Positions 54,681 through 63,464 of a DNA stretch of 64,000 nt are shown one piece after another. Source of the DNA: Variovorax gracilis (GTDB taxonomy: Bacteria > Pseudomonadota > Gammaproteobacteria > Burkholderiales > Burkholderiaceae_C); assembly GCF_030317115.1 (NCBI RefSeq), contig NZ_JASZYF010000007.1, positions 1 through 64,000 on the forward strand, given 5' to 3'. Under the pieces are notes generated by a model. The model did no database searches, had not been told where the DNA came from, and was given only the letters and a program-made list of their open reading frames with translations. Made by a program: the position numbers and the translations under genes. Within the stretch, counting starts at the first letter, position 1, and each line of letters opens with the position of its first letter.

Positions 54681-55898
54681 TCAGTGTGCGTCGACCGCCA
54701 CCCGCGCCGTCATGTACGGATGCACCGAGCAGACGTACTCGTACACGCCAGGCTTCGCGAAAGTGCGGCTGAAGCCCTGGCCCGGCAGCATCAGGTCCAT
54801 GCCACGAGCGCCATCCGCAAAGGCAATGCCGTGCGGCGCGCCGTCGTTGTTGGTCCACGTCACGCTCTGCCCTGCGGCGATGGCGAGTTGCTCCGGGGCG
54901 AAAGCGAAGTTGTCGATGGAAACCTTCGCCGTGGCCCCCGTCCCTGCGCGGTGCTGGGCCGCCACCTTGCGCGGCGCATTGCCGACGGGAATGGTGCTGA
55001 CCGTGGCACCCGCGAGGTCGACCACGCTGACGTCATTCGATCCCTCGTTGGTCACCAGCACTTTCTTGTGGTCAGGCAGGACATCGACCCAATGCGGCTG
55101 CTTGCCCACCGCGATACGGCCGGACGCAACGCGCGTCGCCGGATCGAAGAGCATGAGTTCGCCGGGCCCCTGCACCACGACCACGCCCGCCGTCGTGCCG
55201 GCGAAGTGGTGGGCGACATGCGGAGAAACGCCGGTGGGAATCTGCGCGACCATGCGATTCGTGGCGGGGTCGAACACCTGCACCGCGCTCACGCCGGCCA
55301 GGGTCACGTAGAGCACCTTGCCGTCAGGGCCGAACTCGAGGTCGCGCGGCGTCTTCTCGACCGGCACGCTGGCCGTAACCGCCCGCGTCGGGAGGTCGAT
55401 CACCACCAGCGCGAAATTCCCCGGCGCCTGCGAGGAGACGTAGGCCTGCTTGCCGTCGGGCCGGATCGCGATGGTGTGCGGCTTGGGGACCGGCACCGTT
55501 GCACTCACCGCACGGGTGGCCGTGTCGACGAAGGCCACGCGGTCATCCCCGTTGACGGCCACCAGCAGCCAGCGGCCGTCGGGCGTGGTCGCAAGGCCCT
55601 GTGGCCCCCTGCCGACCTCGACCGTGGAGGACACCTGATCGCTGGCCGTGTCGATGACGCTGAGGCTCGATGCGCTCGACCCGCTCACGAAGACCTGGGT
55701 GTCGTCACGCGCGACGGCGATGCCGTCGGGCCCCGCGGCCACGGGCACCGTGGCGATCACGCGCGAGGCGGCGGTGTCGATCACGCTGACCGTGTTGTCC
55801 TTGAAGTTCCCGACGTAGGCCTTCGGCCCCGCGGCCCAGGCCGGCGTGGCGAGAAACAGCGCCGCGATCGCAGGCGCAAGAATCGAATGAAGCTTCAT
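54681..55898 (-). CDS. Exported YVTN beta-propeller protein with C-terminal cupredoxin domain
   Basis: 405 residues from ATG 55898 with a signal peptide cleaved near AWA|AGP. Seven or so repeats of the type YVGNFKDNTVSVIDTA, GPDGIAVARD occupy residues 25-305. The cupredoxin (about 320-405) has type-1 copper ligands: His in GAPHGIAF, and Cys, His and Met in YVCSVHPYMTARV, like pseudoazurin or amicyanin. It should be periplasmic and copper-binding, perhaps an electron carrier or surface metalloprotein. It is divergent from an ECF sigma factor gene. Confidence 0.87.
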   Translation of the reverse strand: MKLHSILAPAIAALFLATPAWAAGPKAYVGNFKDNTVSVIDTAASRVIATVPVAAGPDGIAVARDDTQVFVSGSSASSLSVIDTASDQVSSTVEVGRGPQGLATTPDGRWLLVAVNGDDRVAFVDTATRAVSATVPVPKPHTIAIRPDGKQAYVSSQAPGNFALVVIDLPTRAVTASVPVEKTPRDLEFGPDGKVLYVTLAGVSAVQVFDPATNRMVAQIPTGVSPHVAHHFAGTTAGVVVVQGPGELMLFDPATRVASGRIAVGKQPHWVDVLPDHKKVLVTNEGSNDVSVVDLAGATVSTIPVGNAPRKVAAQHRAGTGATAKVSIDNFAFAPEQLAIAAGQSVTWTNNDGAPHGIAFADGARGMDLMLPGQGFSRTFAKPGVYEYVCSVHPYMTARVAVDAH

Positions 55899-56039
55899 GA
55901 GCGCACTCCCGAGTGGGTGGAGAAGGAACAGAATCGCCATGACGCATGACGGACCGGGCCTGCCGGCTATTCCCGATCGAGCGAAGCGAATGGCGGAATA
56001 AAGCGCGTCGCCCGCCCGTCATGCAGGGGAAGGAATCCG

Positions 56040-56615
56040 TTGAACGACCGCACCCGTCGATTCGAGGCTGCCGCCTTGCCGCACCTGCCCGCCGCGTACA
56101 ACCTCGCGCGCTGGCTGCTGCGCGACGACCGGCAGGCCGAGGACGCGGTGCAGGAGGCCTGTCTGCGCGCCTTTCGCTTCTTTGACGACCTGCGCGGCGA
56201 GGACGCGAGGCCCTGGCTGCTGGGCATCGTGCGCAACGCCTGCTACGACTGGATGCGCCAGCATCGCCATCTGGCGGACCAGGTGGAATTCGACGAGCTG
56301 CGCGACAGCGGGATCGACGAGCCCGGCATCGGATCGAACCCGCCAGGCGGCGGCGACCCGGCCGCACTTTGGGAACAACGTGCGCGCGGCCAGCGCGTCG
56401 ATGCGGCGATCGAATCGTTGGCACCGGCTTTTCGTGAAGTGATCGTGCTGCGGGAGCTGGAGGACCTGTCGTACGAGGACATCGCGCGTATCGCGGGCAT
56501 TCCCATCGGCACGGTGATGTCGCGCCTGTCGCGCGCCCGGGCCCTGTTGCGTGCCGCACTGCATGCGGAAGCGCCGCGCGCGCAGGTTGGAGGAAAGCGT
56601 GATGCAAGCACCTGA
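56040..56615 (+). CDS. ECF-family RNA polymerase sigma factor
   Basis: 191 residues read from TTG 56040, which has GGGGAAGGA 5 nt upstream. Region 2 is LPAAYNLARWLLRDDRQAEDAVQEACLRAF (in two parts around DDRQ) with RPWLLGIVRNACYDW. Region 4 is LEDLSYEDIARIAGIPIGTVMSRLSRARALL. The gene for its presumed membrane anti-sigma factor overlaps its 3' end by 14 bp. The divergent cupredoxin gene 141 bp away is the natural candidate target. Confidence 0.88.
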   Translation: MNDRTRRFEAAALPHLPAAYNLARWLLRDDRQAEDAVQEACLRAFRFFDDLRGEDARPWLLGIVRNACYDWMRQHRHLADQVEFDELRDSGIDEPGIGSNPPGGGDPAALWEQRARGQRVDAAIESLAPAFREVIVLRELEDLSYEDIARIAGIPIGTVMSRLSRARALLRAALHAEAPRAQVGGKRDAST

Positions 56616-57282
56616 CGACGACCGACTCGGGCGCCTGATCCGGCGCGAAGCGACCCGGCATGCGCCGCCCCCTGCCCTGGCCGAGCGCATCCTCGCCGAC
56701 TTGCGCAAGGCGGGCGTGGGGGAACCTGTCCGTCCGCCGCATCGCCCGCCCGCGTGGCGCTGGCTTCAGGCGATCGCACTGTTTGGTGCGGGTGCCGCCA
56801 CCGCCTGGAGCATTGCGCTGAGTCTGCTGGTGATGCCGGCACAGGACGTCATGAGCGAGTCCGTCGCAGACAGTCATGTGCGGTCCTTGATGGGATCGCA
56901 CCTTGCCGACGTGCTGTCGTCCGACCGTCATACGGTCAAGCCCTGGTTTGCCGGCAAGCTCGACTTCTCGCCGCCGGTGGTCGACCTCGCGGCGGAGGGC
57001 CTGCCGCTCGTCGGCGCGCGACTCGACTACATCGGCGGCCGGTCGGTCGCCGCGCTGGTCTATCGCTCAGGTCAGCACGTCATCAACCTGTTCGTATGGC
57101 CGGCATCGGCGGACAAATCGGCAGCGCCCCGCCTGCTCGCGAGACGCGGGTACAACCTCGTGCACTGGACCCAGGGCGGCATGCAGGCCTGGGCTGTTTC
57201 GGACCTGAATGCGTCCGAACTGCAAGCCTTCGCCACCCTGACGCGTAAGCGAATGGCCGCCTCAGATCCCGCCCCCCCCTAA
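56602..57282 (+). CDS. Membrane anti-sigma factor
   Basis: 226 residues from ATG 56602 (GGAGG 8 nt upstream), overlapping the sigma gene by 14 nt. A short cytoplasmic N-terminus (1-52) with LGRLIRREATRHAPPPALAERILADL matches the anti-sigma helical region; no zinc-binding H-x3-C-x2-C is present. A single span lies at about 53-75 (WLQAIALFGAGAATAWSIALS), followed by a periplasmic domain of 150 residues, which presumably senses the envelope signal. Confidence 0.85.
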   Translation: MQAPDDDRLGRLIRREATRHAPPPALAERILADLRKAGVGEPVRPPHRPPAWRWLQAIALFGAGAATAWSIALSLLVMPAQDVMSESVADSHVRSLMGSHLADVLSSDRHTVKPWFAGKLDFSPPVVDLAAEGLPLVGARLDYIGGRSVAALVYRSGQHVINLFVWPASADKSAAPRLLARRGYNLVHWTQGGMQAWAVSDLNASELQAFATLTRKRMAASDPAPP

Positions 57283-57295
57283 GTCCGCCCCAACT

Positions 57296-57393
57296 CCAGA
57301 AATACCGCAGCGCCGGCTCCGTCGGGCTGCCGGTATTGCCCCCGGCAGGGGGTAGGCGGCCACACGAAGTGGGCAAGCCTGGGGGCGAGCTAG
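57296..57393 (+). repeat. Dispersed intergenic repeat, copy B
   Basis: Between the convergent anti-sigma and urtE genes. It contains CCAGAAATACCGC, a GCCGGCTCCGTCGG block, CCCCCGGCAGGGGG, CCACACGAAGTGGGC and GCCTGGGGGCGAGCTAG. The TAG stop codon of urtE (57390-57392, minus strand) is part of the terminal GAGCTAG. The C-run/G-run hairpin may terminate both transcripts. Confidence 0.8.
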
Positions 57394-58082
57394 ATAGCCA
57401 CCAACTGGCGCACGCCCTGGGCTTCCATGTCCTTGCCGAGCCCGCGCGCGATGACTTCGCCGCGCTCCATCACGAGGTAGTCGTCCGCCAGTTCCTGCGC
57501 GAAGTCGTAGTACTGCTCGCACAGCACGATCGCCATGTCGCCGCGGTCGGCGAGCATGCGGATCACGCGGCCGATGTCCTTGATGATGCTGGGCTGGATG
57601 CCTTCGGTCGGCTCGTCCAGGATCAGCAGCTTGGGCTTGGGCGCCAATGCGCGCGCGATGGCCAGTTGCTGCTGCTGGCCGCCGGAGAGGTCGCCGCCGC
57701 GCCGGTTCAGCATCTGCTTGAGCACCGGGAACAGCTCATAAAGCTCCGGCGGGATGGGCGTGCTGCCGGACTTGTAGGCGAGGCCCATGCGCAGGTTTTC
57801 CTCGACGGTAAGGCGCGCGAAAATCTCGCGACCCTGCGGGACGAAGCCCATGCCGGCGCGGGCCCGTTCGTAGGGCGTCCTTTTCTGGACAGGGGCGCCA
57901 TCGAATTCGATGCTGCCGCTCTTGATCGGGACCAGTCCCATCAGGGACTTGAGCAGGGTGGTCTTGCCCACGCCGTTGCGGCCGAGGAGGACGGTGACCT
58001 TGCCCAGCCGCGCCTCGAAGCTCACGTCGCGGAGGATGTGGGAACCGCCGTAGTACTGGTGGATATTCTTTACGCTCAGCAT
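57390..58082 (-). CDS. urtE: Urea ABC transporter ATP-binding protein UrtE
   Basis: 230 residues from ATG 58082. LSVKNIHQYYGGSHIL starts the protein; Walker A LGRNGVGKTT, signature LSGGQQQQLA, Walker B LLILDEPTEGIQPSI. The branched-chain-type (LivF-like) ATPase with VVLGRNGVGKTT and IQPSII phrases is typical of UrtE. It is the last gene of urtABCDE, 7 bp after urtD. Confidence 0.93.
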   Translation of the reverse strand: MLSVKNIHQYYGGSHILRDVSFEARLGKVTVLLGRNGVGKTTLLKSLMGLVPIKSGSIEFDGAPVQKRTPYERARAGMGFVPQGREIFARLTVEENLRMGLAYKSGSTPIPPELYELFPVLKQMLNRRGGDLSGGQQQQLAIARALAPKPKLLILDEPTEGIQPSIIKDIGRVIRMLADRGDMAIVLCEQYYDFAQELADDYLVMERGEVIARGLGKDMEAQGVRQLVAI

Positions 58083-58089
58083 GCGATCC

Positions 58090-58965
58090 TCAACGTCCGA
58101 GATAAACCTCGATGACCCGCTCATCCGCCTGGACCTCATCCAGTGTCCCCTGAGCCAGCACAGCCCCGTCACACAGCACAGTGACGATCTCCGAGATGGT
58201 CCGGATGAAGCTCATATCGTGCTCCACCACCATCAGCGAGTGCTTGCCCTTCAGCGAAAGAAACAGTTCGGCCGTCCGCGCGGTTTCCTCGTCGGTCATG
58301 CCCGCAACCGGCTCGTCGAGCAACAGCAGCTTCGGGTCCTGCATCAGCAGCATCCCGATTTCCAGCCACTGCTTCTGCCCATGGCTCAGATTGCCCGCCA
58401 GGCGCAGCACGCTGCCTTCCAGATGAATCGTGTGCAGCACCTCCGCCAATCGGTCGCACTGCGCCGAATCCAGCTTGAAGAGCATCGACGCTTTCACGCC
58501 CTTGTCCGTCTTCAGTGCCAGTTCGAGGTTCTCGAACACGGTGAGATGCTCGAACACCGTCGGCTTCTGGAACTTGCGTCCGATGCCGAGCTGCGCGATC
58601 TCGGCTTCCTTGTGGCGCAGCAGGTCGATGGTGCTGCCGAAGAAGACTGTCCCTTCGTCGGGCCGCGTCTTGCCGGTGATGATGTCCATCATCGTGGTCT
58701 TGCCGGCGCCGTTGGGTCCGATGATGCAACGCAACTCGCCCGGTGCGATGTCGAGCGAGAGCTTGTTGATCGCCTTGAAGCCGTCGAAGCTCACGCTCAC
58801 GTCTTCGAGGTAGAGGATGCGGCCGTGCGTCGTGTCGACCTCGCCGGCCGTCATGTGCCGGCCGTAGCCCGCCGAGCGGCCACCCGACTCGGTCTGCAGC
58901 GCGTGGTCGAAGGCGATGTGCCTGGCGACGCGTTCCGCGCCGGCGTCCATCAGGTCGGGGGTCAT
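58090..58965 (-). CDS. urtD: Urea ABC transporter ATP-binding protein UrtD
   Basis: 291 residues from ATG 58965, overlapping the urtC stop by 4 nt. LivG-like: Walker A GPNGAGKTT, LGIGRKFQKPTVFEHLTV as Q-loop, signature LSHGQKQWLEIGMLL (Ser-His-Gly variant characteristic of UrtD), Walker B LLLLDEPVAGMTDEE. An N-terminal extension of about 45 residues precedes the ABC domain. It pairs with UrtE under the UrtBC permease. Confidence 0.94.
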   Translation of the reverse strand: MTPDLMDAGAERVARHIAFDHALQTESGGRSAGYGRHMTAGEVDTTHGRILYLEDVSVSFDGFKAINKLSLDIAPGELRCIIGPNGAGKTTMMDIITGKTRPDEGTVFFGSTIDLLRHKEAEIAQLGIGRKFQKPTVFEHLTVFENLELALKTDKGVKASMLFKLDSAQCDRLAEVLHTIHLEGSVLRLAGNLSHGQKQWLEIGMLLMQDPKLLLLDEPVAGMTDEETARTAELFLSLKGKHSLMVVEHDMSFIRTISEIVTVLCDGAVLAQGTLDEVQADERVIEVYLGR

Positions 58966-60179
58966 GCGCGGGCTCCCTTCGGTTCGACGGCAAGGGGTGG
59001 GGTGAGTGCAGCGGGCTCGACGCCCTGCTCCGCCGCCATGGCGCGCTGCACCTCGCGGCGGCCTTCGCTCGGCGCGGCCTTCTCCCTCGTCGCCCATTTC
59101 TTGACGAGGCCGACGATGCCGTTGGGCAGGAACAGCGTCACGGCAATGAACAGTGCTCCGAGGAAGTACAGCCAGTACTCAGGATAGGCCACGGTGAGCC
59201 AGCTCTTGGCCCCGTTGACGATGAAGGCGCCGATGATCGGCCCGATCAGGGTCGCGCGGCCGCCGACCGCCGCCCAGATCGCGATCTCGATCGAGTTGGC
59301 CGCGCTCATCTCGCCCGGGTTGATGATGCCGACCTGCGGCACGTAGAGCGCGCCGGCCACGCCGCACATGATGGCCGAGATGACCCAGATGGTGAGCTTG
59401 TAGCCCAGCGGGTTGTAGCCCGAGAACATCACGCGCGACTCGGCATCGCGAATCGCCTGCAGCACGCGGCCGAACTTGCTGCCTATCAGCCACCTGGAGA
59501 ACAGAAAGAAGCCGAGAAGCGTGAGGCCGGTGAGTACGAAGAGCGTCATGCGCATCTCCTGCGTCGCCAGCGGAATGCCCAGGATGCGCTTGAAATCCGT
59601 AAAGCCGTTGTTGCCACCGAAGCCGGTCTCGTTGCGGAAGAAGAGCAGCATCGCCGCGAAGGTCATGGCCTGTGTGATGATCGAGAAGTAGACCCCCTTG
59701 ATGCGCGAGCGGAAGGCAAAGAAGCCGAACACGAAGGCGATCAGGCCCGGCACGGCGACGATCAGGACCAGCGTGGCGATGAAGCTGTCGCTGAAGGTCC
59801 AGTGCCAGGGCAGCGTCTTCCAGTCGAGGAACACCATGAAGTCCGGCAGGTCGCTCTTGTAGTTGCCGTCGCGGCCGATCTGGCGCATGAGGTACATGCC
59901 CATCATGTAGCCGCCGAGTGCGAAGAAGAGGCCGTGGCCCAGCGAGAGGATGCCGGTGTAGCCCCAGATCAGGTCCATGGCCAGCGCGCAGATGGCGTAG
60001 CACATGATCTTGCCGACCAGCGCGACGGCGTAGTCGCTCATGTGCAGCGCGCTGCCGGTGGGCACCACGATGTTGAGCACCGGCGCCAGCGCGCACAACA
60101 CGATCAGCACGACGAAGAAGGTGGTCCAGCCCTTGCCGCTGAGCAGCGGGCCCTTGGTGGGAAGTACGACCTTGCTCAT
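58962..60179 (-). CDS. urtC: Urea ABC transporter permease UrtC
   Basis: 405 residues with about ten membrane spans, LivM-like. MDLIWGYTGILSLGHGLFFALGGYMMGMYL and NNGFTDFKRILGIPL are family phrases, as is GAKSWLTVAYPEYWLYFLGALF read in two parts. Start and stop codons overlap urtB and urtD (ATGA at both ends), so translation is coupled. The C-terminus carries about 45 extra hydrophilic residues. Confidence 0.94.
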   Translation of the reverse strand: MSKVVLPTKGPLLSGKGWTTFFVVLIVLCALAPVLNIVVPTGSALHMSDYAVALVGKIMCYAICALAMDLIWGYTGILSLGHGLFFALGGYMMGMYLMRQIGRDGNYKSDLPDFMVFLDWKTLPWHWTFSDSFIATLVLIVAVPGLIAFVFGFFAFRSRIKGVYFSIITQAMTFAAMLLFFRNETGFGGNNGFTDFKRILGIPLATQEMRMTLFVLTGLTLLGFFLFSRWLIGSKFGRVLQAIRDAESRVMFSGYNPLGYKLTIWVISAIMCGVAGALYVPQVGIINPGEMSAANSIEIAIWAAVGGRATLIGPIIGAFIVNGAKSWLTVAYPEYWLYFLGALFIAVTLFLPNGIVGLVKKWATREKAAPSEGRREVQRAMAAEQGVEPAALTPPLAVEPKGARA

Positions 60180-61756
60180 GCTTCTGCGCTCCGGCCCTTG
60201 ACGGCGAAGATGCCCTGTGGCCGCTTCTGGATAAAGATGATGATGAAGACGAGCACCGCGATCTTCGCGAGCACCGCGCCGGCCCAGCCTTCGATGAACT
60301 TGTTCAGGATGCCGAGGCCCATCGCCGCATACACCGTGCCCGCGAGCTGGCCGACGCCGCCCATCACGACCACCATGAACGAATCGACGATGTAGCTCTG
60401 GCCCAGGTCAGGCCCGACATTGCCGATCTGCGAGAGCGCGCAACCAGCGAGCCCCGCAATGCCGGAGCCCAGCGCGAAAGCGTAGGTGTCGATGCGCGCG
60501 GTGTTGACGCCCATGCACGATGCGATCGGACGGTTCTGCGTGACGCCCCGAACGAAGAGACCGAGACGCGTGCGCCCGATCAGCCACCCCATCGCGAGCA
60601 GCACCAGGCCCGCGAAGATGATGATGCAGATGCGGTTCCAGGGCAGCGTCACGTTGCTCAGCATGGTGAAGCCGCCGCTCATCCAGGCGGGGTTCTCGAC
60701 GCCGACGTTCTGCGCACCGAAGAGCGACCGCACCAGCTGCTGCAGCATCAGGCTGATGCCCCAGGTTGCGAGCAGCGTTTCGAGCGGCCGGCCGTAGAGG
60801 AAGCGGATCACGCCGCGTTCGAGCACGGCCCCAACCAGGGCCGAAGCGAGGAAGGCAACCGGAATCGCCGCGACCAGGTACCACCCGAAGGCCGACTCCG
60901 GAAAGTAGCGCTGGAAGATGCCCTGCATCACATAGGTCGCATAGGCCCCGATCATCATCAGCTCGCCGTGCGCCATGTTGATCACGCCCATCAGCCCGTA
61001 GGTGATGGCCAGACCGAGTGCAGCCAGAAGCAGCACCGAGCCGAGGCTGATGCCGCTGAAGATCGCGTTGATGCGGTCGCCCCACACGAGCGAGCCGTCG
61101 ATGCTGCTGATCGACGCAACGATGGCCGCCTTGACGTCCGCCTCGGTCTCGTCGGCAAGCCGCTGATTGAGCAGCAGCTTGGTATCCGGACTGCGGCTCT
61201 CGCCAAGTTCCTTGGCCGCAACGAGCCGCTTGCCCTTGTCCGCACTGCTGAGCATGCTGGCGGCCCGCACCAGTTCGAGTTGCGCCTTGATCTTCGGGTT
61301 GGTCTCGGCGGCGAGCGCCTTCTCGACCATCGGGAGCCGCGATTCGTCGGGTTCCTTGAACAGCGCCTGCGCCGCTTCGGCGCGCACTGCGTCGTCCTTG
61401 CTCGTGAGCTTGAGCGCAGCCTGCGCGGCATCGAGTGCGCCACGCATCATGTTGTTGTTGACCACGTCCTCCGCATCGTCGGGCAGTTTCAGCACCGCGC
61501 CGGTGACCGGGTCGTAGGCCTTGTCGTCCTTGATGACGAACACTTTGTCTTCAGTGAACTTGACCGCATCGTCCGACATCGCCTTGATGAAGGCGGCGGT
61601 CTTCTCGTCAGCCGTCGCAACGGCCTTGTTGAGCGCCGCGATGCGGGCTTCGGATTCGCCCGAAGCGATGGCCTTCGCCTCGTCGGCCGTCAGCGCATGG
61701 GCTGAGATATTCGCCAGCAGCAAGAATGCCGCAGCACAGGAGTAGATAAGACGCAT
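60176..61756 (-). CDS. urtB: Urea ABC transporter permease UrtB
   Basis: 526 residues. UrtB proteins carry a periplasmic N-terminal extension before the LivH-like permease; here residues 1-22 look like a signal peptide (LIYSCAAAFLLLANISAHA) and 23-235 are a helical, HEAT-like region. The permease part begins near INAIFSGISLGSVLLLAALG and contains GVINMAHGELMMIGAYATYV. A repeat element separates it from urtA. Confidence 0.93.
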   Translation of the reverse strand: MRLIYSCAAAFLLLANISAHALTADEAKAIASGESEARIAALNKAVATADEKTAAFIKAMSDDAVKFTEDKVFVIKDDKAYDPVTGAVLKLPDDAEDVVNNNMMRGALDAAQAALKLTSKDDAVRAEAAQALFKEPDESRLPMVEKALAAETNPKIKAQLELVRAASMLSSADKGKRLVAAKELGESRSPDTKLLLNQRLADETEADVKAAIVASISSIDGSLVWGDRINAIFSGISLGSVLLLAALGLAITYGLMGVINMAHGELMMIGAYATYVMQGIFQRYFPESAFGWYLVAAIPVAFLASALVGAVLERGVIRFLYGRPLETLLATWGISLMLQQLVRSLFGAQNVGVENPAWMSGGFTMLSNVTLPWNRICIIIFAGLVLLAMGWLIGRTRLGLFVRGVTQNRPIASCMGVNTARIDTYAFALGSGIAGLAGCALSQIGNVGPDLGQSYIVDSFMVVVMGGVGQLAGTVYAAMGLGILNKFIEGWAGAVLAKIAVLVFIIIFIQKRPQGIFAVKGRSAEA

Positions 61757-61780
61757 AGATGTGTGACGGTCGTTCTCAGC

Positions 61781-61877
61781 TTCCAGAAACACCGCGGGCC
61801 GGCTCTGCCGGCCCGCTGGTGTTGCCCCCCTGAAAGGGGGTGTCCGAGCCACACGAAGTGGGCGAGGCTGGGGGTTA
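61781..61877 (+). repeat. Dispersed intergenic repeat, copy C
   Basis: Between urtA and urtB on the minus strand. It contains TTCCAGAAACACCGC, the perfect hairpin GGGCCGGC-TCT-GCCGGCCC, CCCCCCTGAAAGGGGG, CCACACGAAGTGGGCGAG and GCTGGGGGTTAG. The TAA stop of urtA (61875-61877) falls at the repeat end. As the hairpins lie in the urtA-urtB mRNA, they may stabilise urtA mRNA or attenuate downstream expression. Confidence 0.8.
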
Positions 61878-63143
61878 GAGCGATTTACCGGCAGGGTAGT
61901 CAGGCTTCTTGTCGTTGCCCTCGATGAACGGGCTCCATGGCTTGGCCTTGACCGGGCCCGGCGTCTTCCACACCACATTGAACTGGCCGTCGGCCTTGAT
62001 CTCGCCGATGAACACGCTCTTGTGCAGGTGGTGATTCTTCTCGTCCATCTTCGAGACGATGCCCGAAGGCGCAGTGAAGGTCTGGCCGGCCATCGCCGCG
62101 ATCACCTTGTCGGTGTCGGTGCTCTTGGCCTTCTCGACGGCCTGCTTCCACATGTGGATGCCGATCCATGTCGCTTCCATCGGGTCGTTGGTCAGCGGCT
62201 TGTCCTTGTGGCCGGCGATGTTCTTGGCCTTGGCGTAGTCGCTCCATTGTTTGATGAACGCCGTGTTGGTCGGGTTCTTGATGCTCATGAAGTAGTTCCA
62301 CGCTGCGAGGTGGCCGACCAGCGGCTTGGTGTCCACGCCGCGCAGTTCTTCCTCGCCCACCGAGAAGGCGACCACGGGCACGTCCTTGGCCTTCAGGCCG
62401 GCGTTGCCGAGTTCCTTGTAGAAGGGCACGTTGGAGTCGCCGTTGATGGTCGAGACCACCGCCGTCTTGCCGCCGGCCGAGAACTTCTTGATGTCGGCGA
62501 CGATGGTCTGGTAGTCGCTGTGGCCGAAGGGGGTGTACTTCTCGTCGATGTCCTTGTCAGCCACGCCCTTGCTCTTCAGGTAGGCGCGCAGGATCTTGTT
62601 GGTGGTGCGCGGGTAGACGTAGTCGGTGCCCAGCAGCACCCAGCGCTTGGCGCCGCCGCCTTCCTTGCTCATTAGGTAATCGACGGCCGGAATGGCCTGC
62701 TGGTTCGGCGCTGCGCCGGTGTAGAACACGTTCTTGCTGAGTTCTTCGCCTTCGTACTGCACGGGGTAGAACAGCAGGCCGTTCATTTCCTCGACGACCG
62801 GAAGCACCGACTTGCGCGACACCGAGGTCCAGCAGCCGAAGATCACGGAAACCTTGTCCTGACCGAGCAACTGCTTGGTCTTTTCAGCGAAGAGCGGCCA
62901 GTTGGAGGCCGGATCGACCACCACGGGCTCAAGCTTCTTGCCGAGCACGCCGCCCTTGGCGTTGATGTCGTCGATGGCCATGAGCACCGTGTCCTTCAAC
63001 ACCGTCTCCGAAATAGCCATCGTGCCGGAAAGCGAGTGCAGCACGCCCACCTTGATGGTGTCCTGTGCGAACGCAGGCGCGGCAGACAGGCTCGCCAGGG
63101 CGACAGCGGCGGTAAGCGCCTTGAGGGTGAAACGACGTTGCAT
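61875..63143 (-). CDS. urtA: Urea ABC transporter substrate-binding protein UrtA
   Basis: 422 residues from ATG 63143 (GGAGAAGGAAG upstream), with a signal peptide cleaved near AFA|QDT (residue 26). The mature start DTIKVGVLHSLSGTMAISET and IFGCWTSVSRKSVLPVVEE are diagnostic of UrtA, together with YPVQYEGEELSKNVFYTGAAPNQQ read in parts. It delivers urea to UrtBCDE in the inner membrane. First gene of the operon. Confidence 0.95.
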   Translation of the reverse strand: MQRRFTLKALTAAVALASLSAAPAFAQDTIKVGVLHSLSGTMAISETVLKDTVLMAIDDINAKGGVLGKKLEPVVVDPASNWPLFAEKTKQLLGQDKVSVIFGCWTSVSRKSVLPVVEEMNGLLFYPVQYEGEELSKNVFYTGAAPNQQAIPAVDYLMSKEGGGAKRWVLLGTDYVYPRTTNKILRAYLKSKGVADKDIDEKYTPFGHSDYQTIVADIKKFSAGGKTAVVSTINGDSNVPFYKELGNAGLKAKDVPVVAFSVGEEELRGVDTKPLVGHLAAWNYFMSIKNPTNTAFIKQWSDYAKAKNIAGHKDKPLTNDPMEATWIGIHMWKQAVEKAKSTDTDKVIAAMAGQTFTAPSGIVSKMDEKNHHLHKSVFIGEIKADGQFNVVWKTPGPVKAKPWSPFIEGNDKKPDYPAGKSL

Positions 63144-63460
63144 GGTGACTTCCTTCTCCTGGAGTGGTGTGAACGATGGAGAGGAGTCTGCGGAATCGGT
63201 CACGAGGCGTGAATACGCCCGGTGGCGTACATGTTGCTCGCCGCCAGCATGTCGCTCGCCCCCAGGTCGGACTCACTGCGTGTAGCCCTCCCACCCCCTG
63301 CCGGGGGCGCAGCCGGAGGCCCGGCGAAGCCGGTTCCTCGGCTGCCTCCGGAAGGGCGTGCACGCAGCGATGACAGAGATGCGCGGTTCAGATGTCCGGC
63401 GGCAGCCGCGCCCGGCAGGGGGTGCCCGAGCCACACGCAGTGGGCGAGGCTGGGGGCGAG
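63144..63460. other. 317-bp gene-free region with two inverted copies of the dispersed repeat
   Basis: It lies between the lipase stop and urtA start on the minus strand and should hold the urtA promoter near 63144-63250. From 63251 a reverse-oriented copy of the dispersed repeat is recognisable and from about 63395 a forward copy. No reading frame in it resembles a protein. Confidence 0.6.
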
Positions 63461-63464
63461 CTAG
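63251..63464. repeat. Dispersed intergenic repeat, inverted doublet (copies D1 and D2)
   Basis: D1 (63251-63335) reads as the complement of the other copies: GCTCGCCCCCAGG, CACTGCGTGTAG, CACCCCCTGCCGGGGGC, GGCGAAGCCGG. D2 (about 63395-63464) is direct: CCCGGCAGGGGGTGCCCGAG, CCACACGCAGTGGGCGAG, GCTGGGGGCGAGCTAG. The two arms share CACCCCCTGCCGGG and its complement. The minus-strand stop TAG of the lipase gene (63461-63463) lies in the terminal GAGCTAG of D2. Confidence 0.72.
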
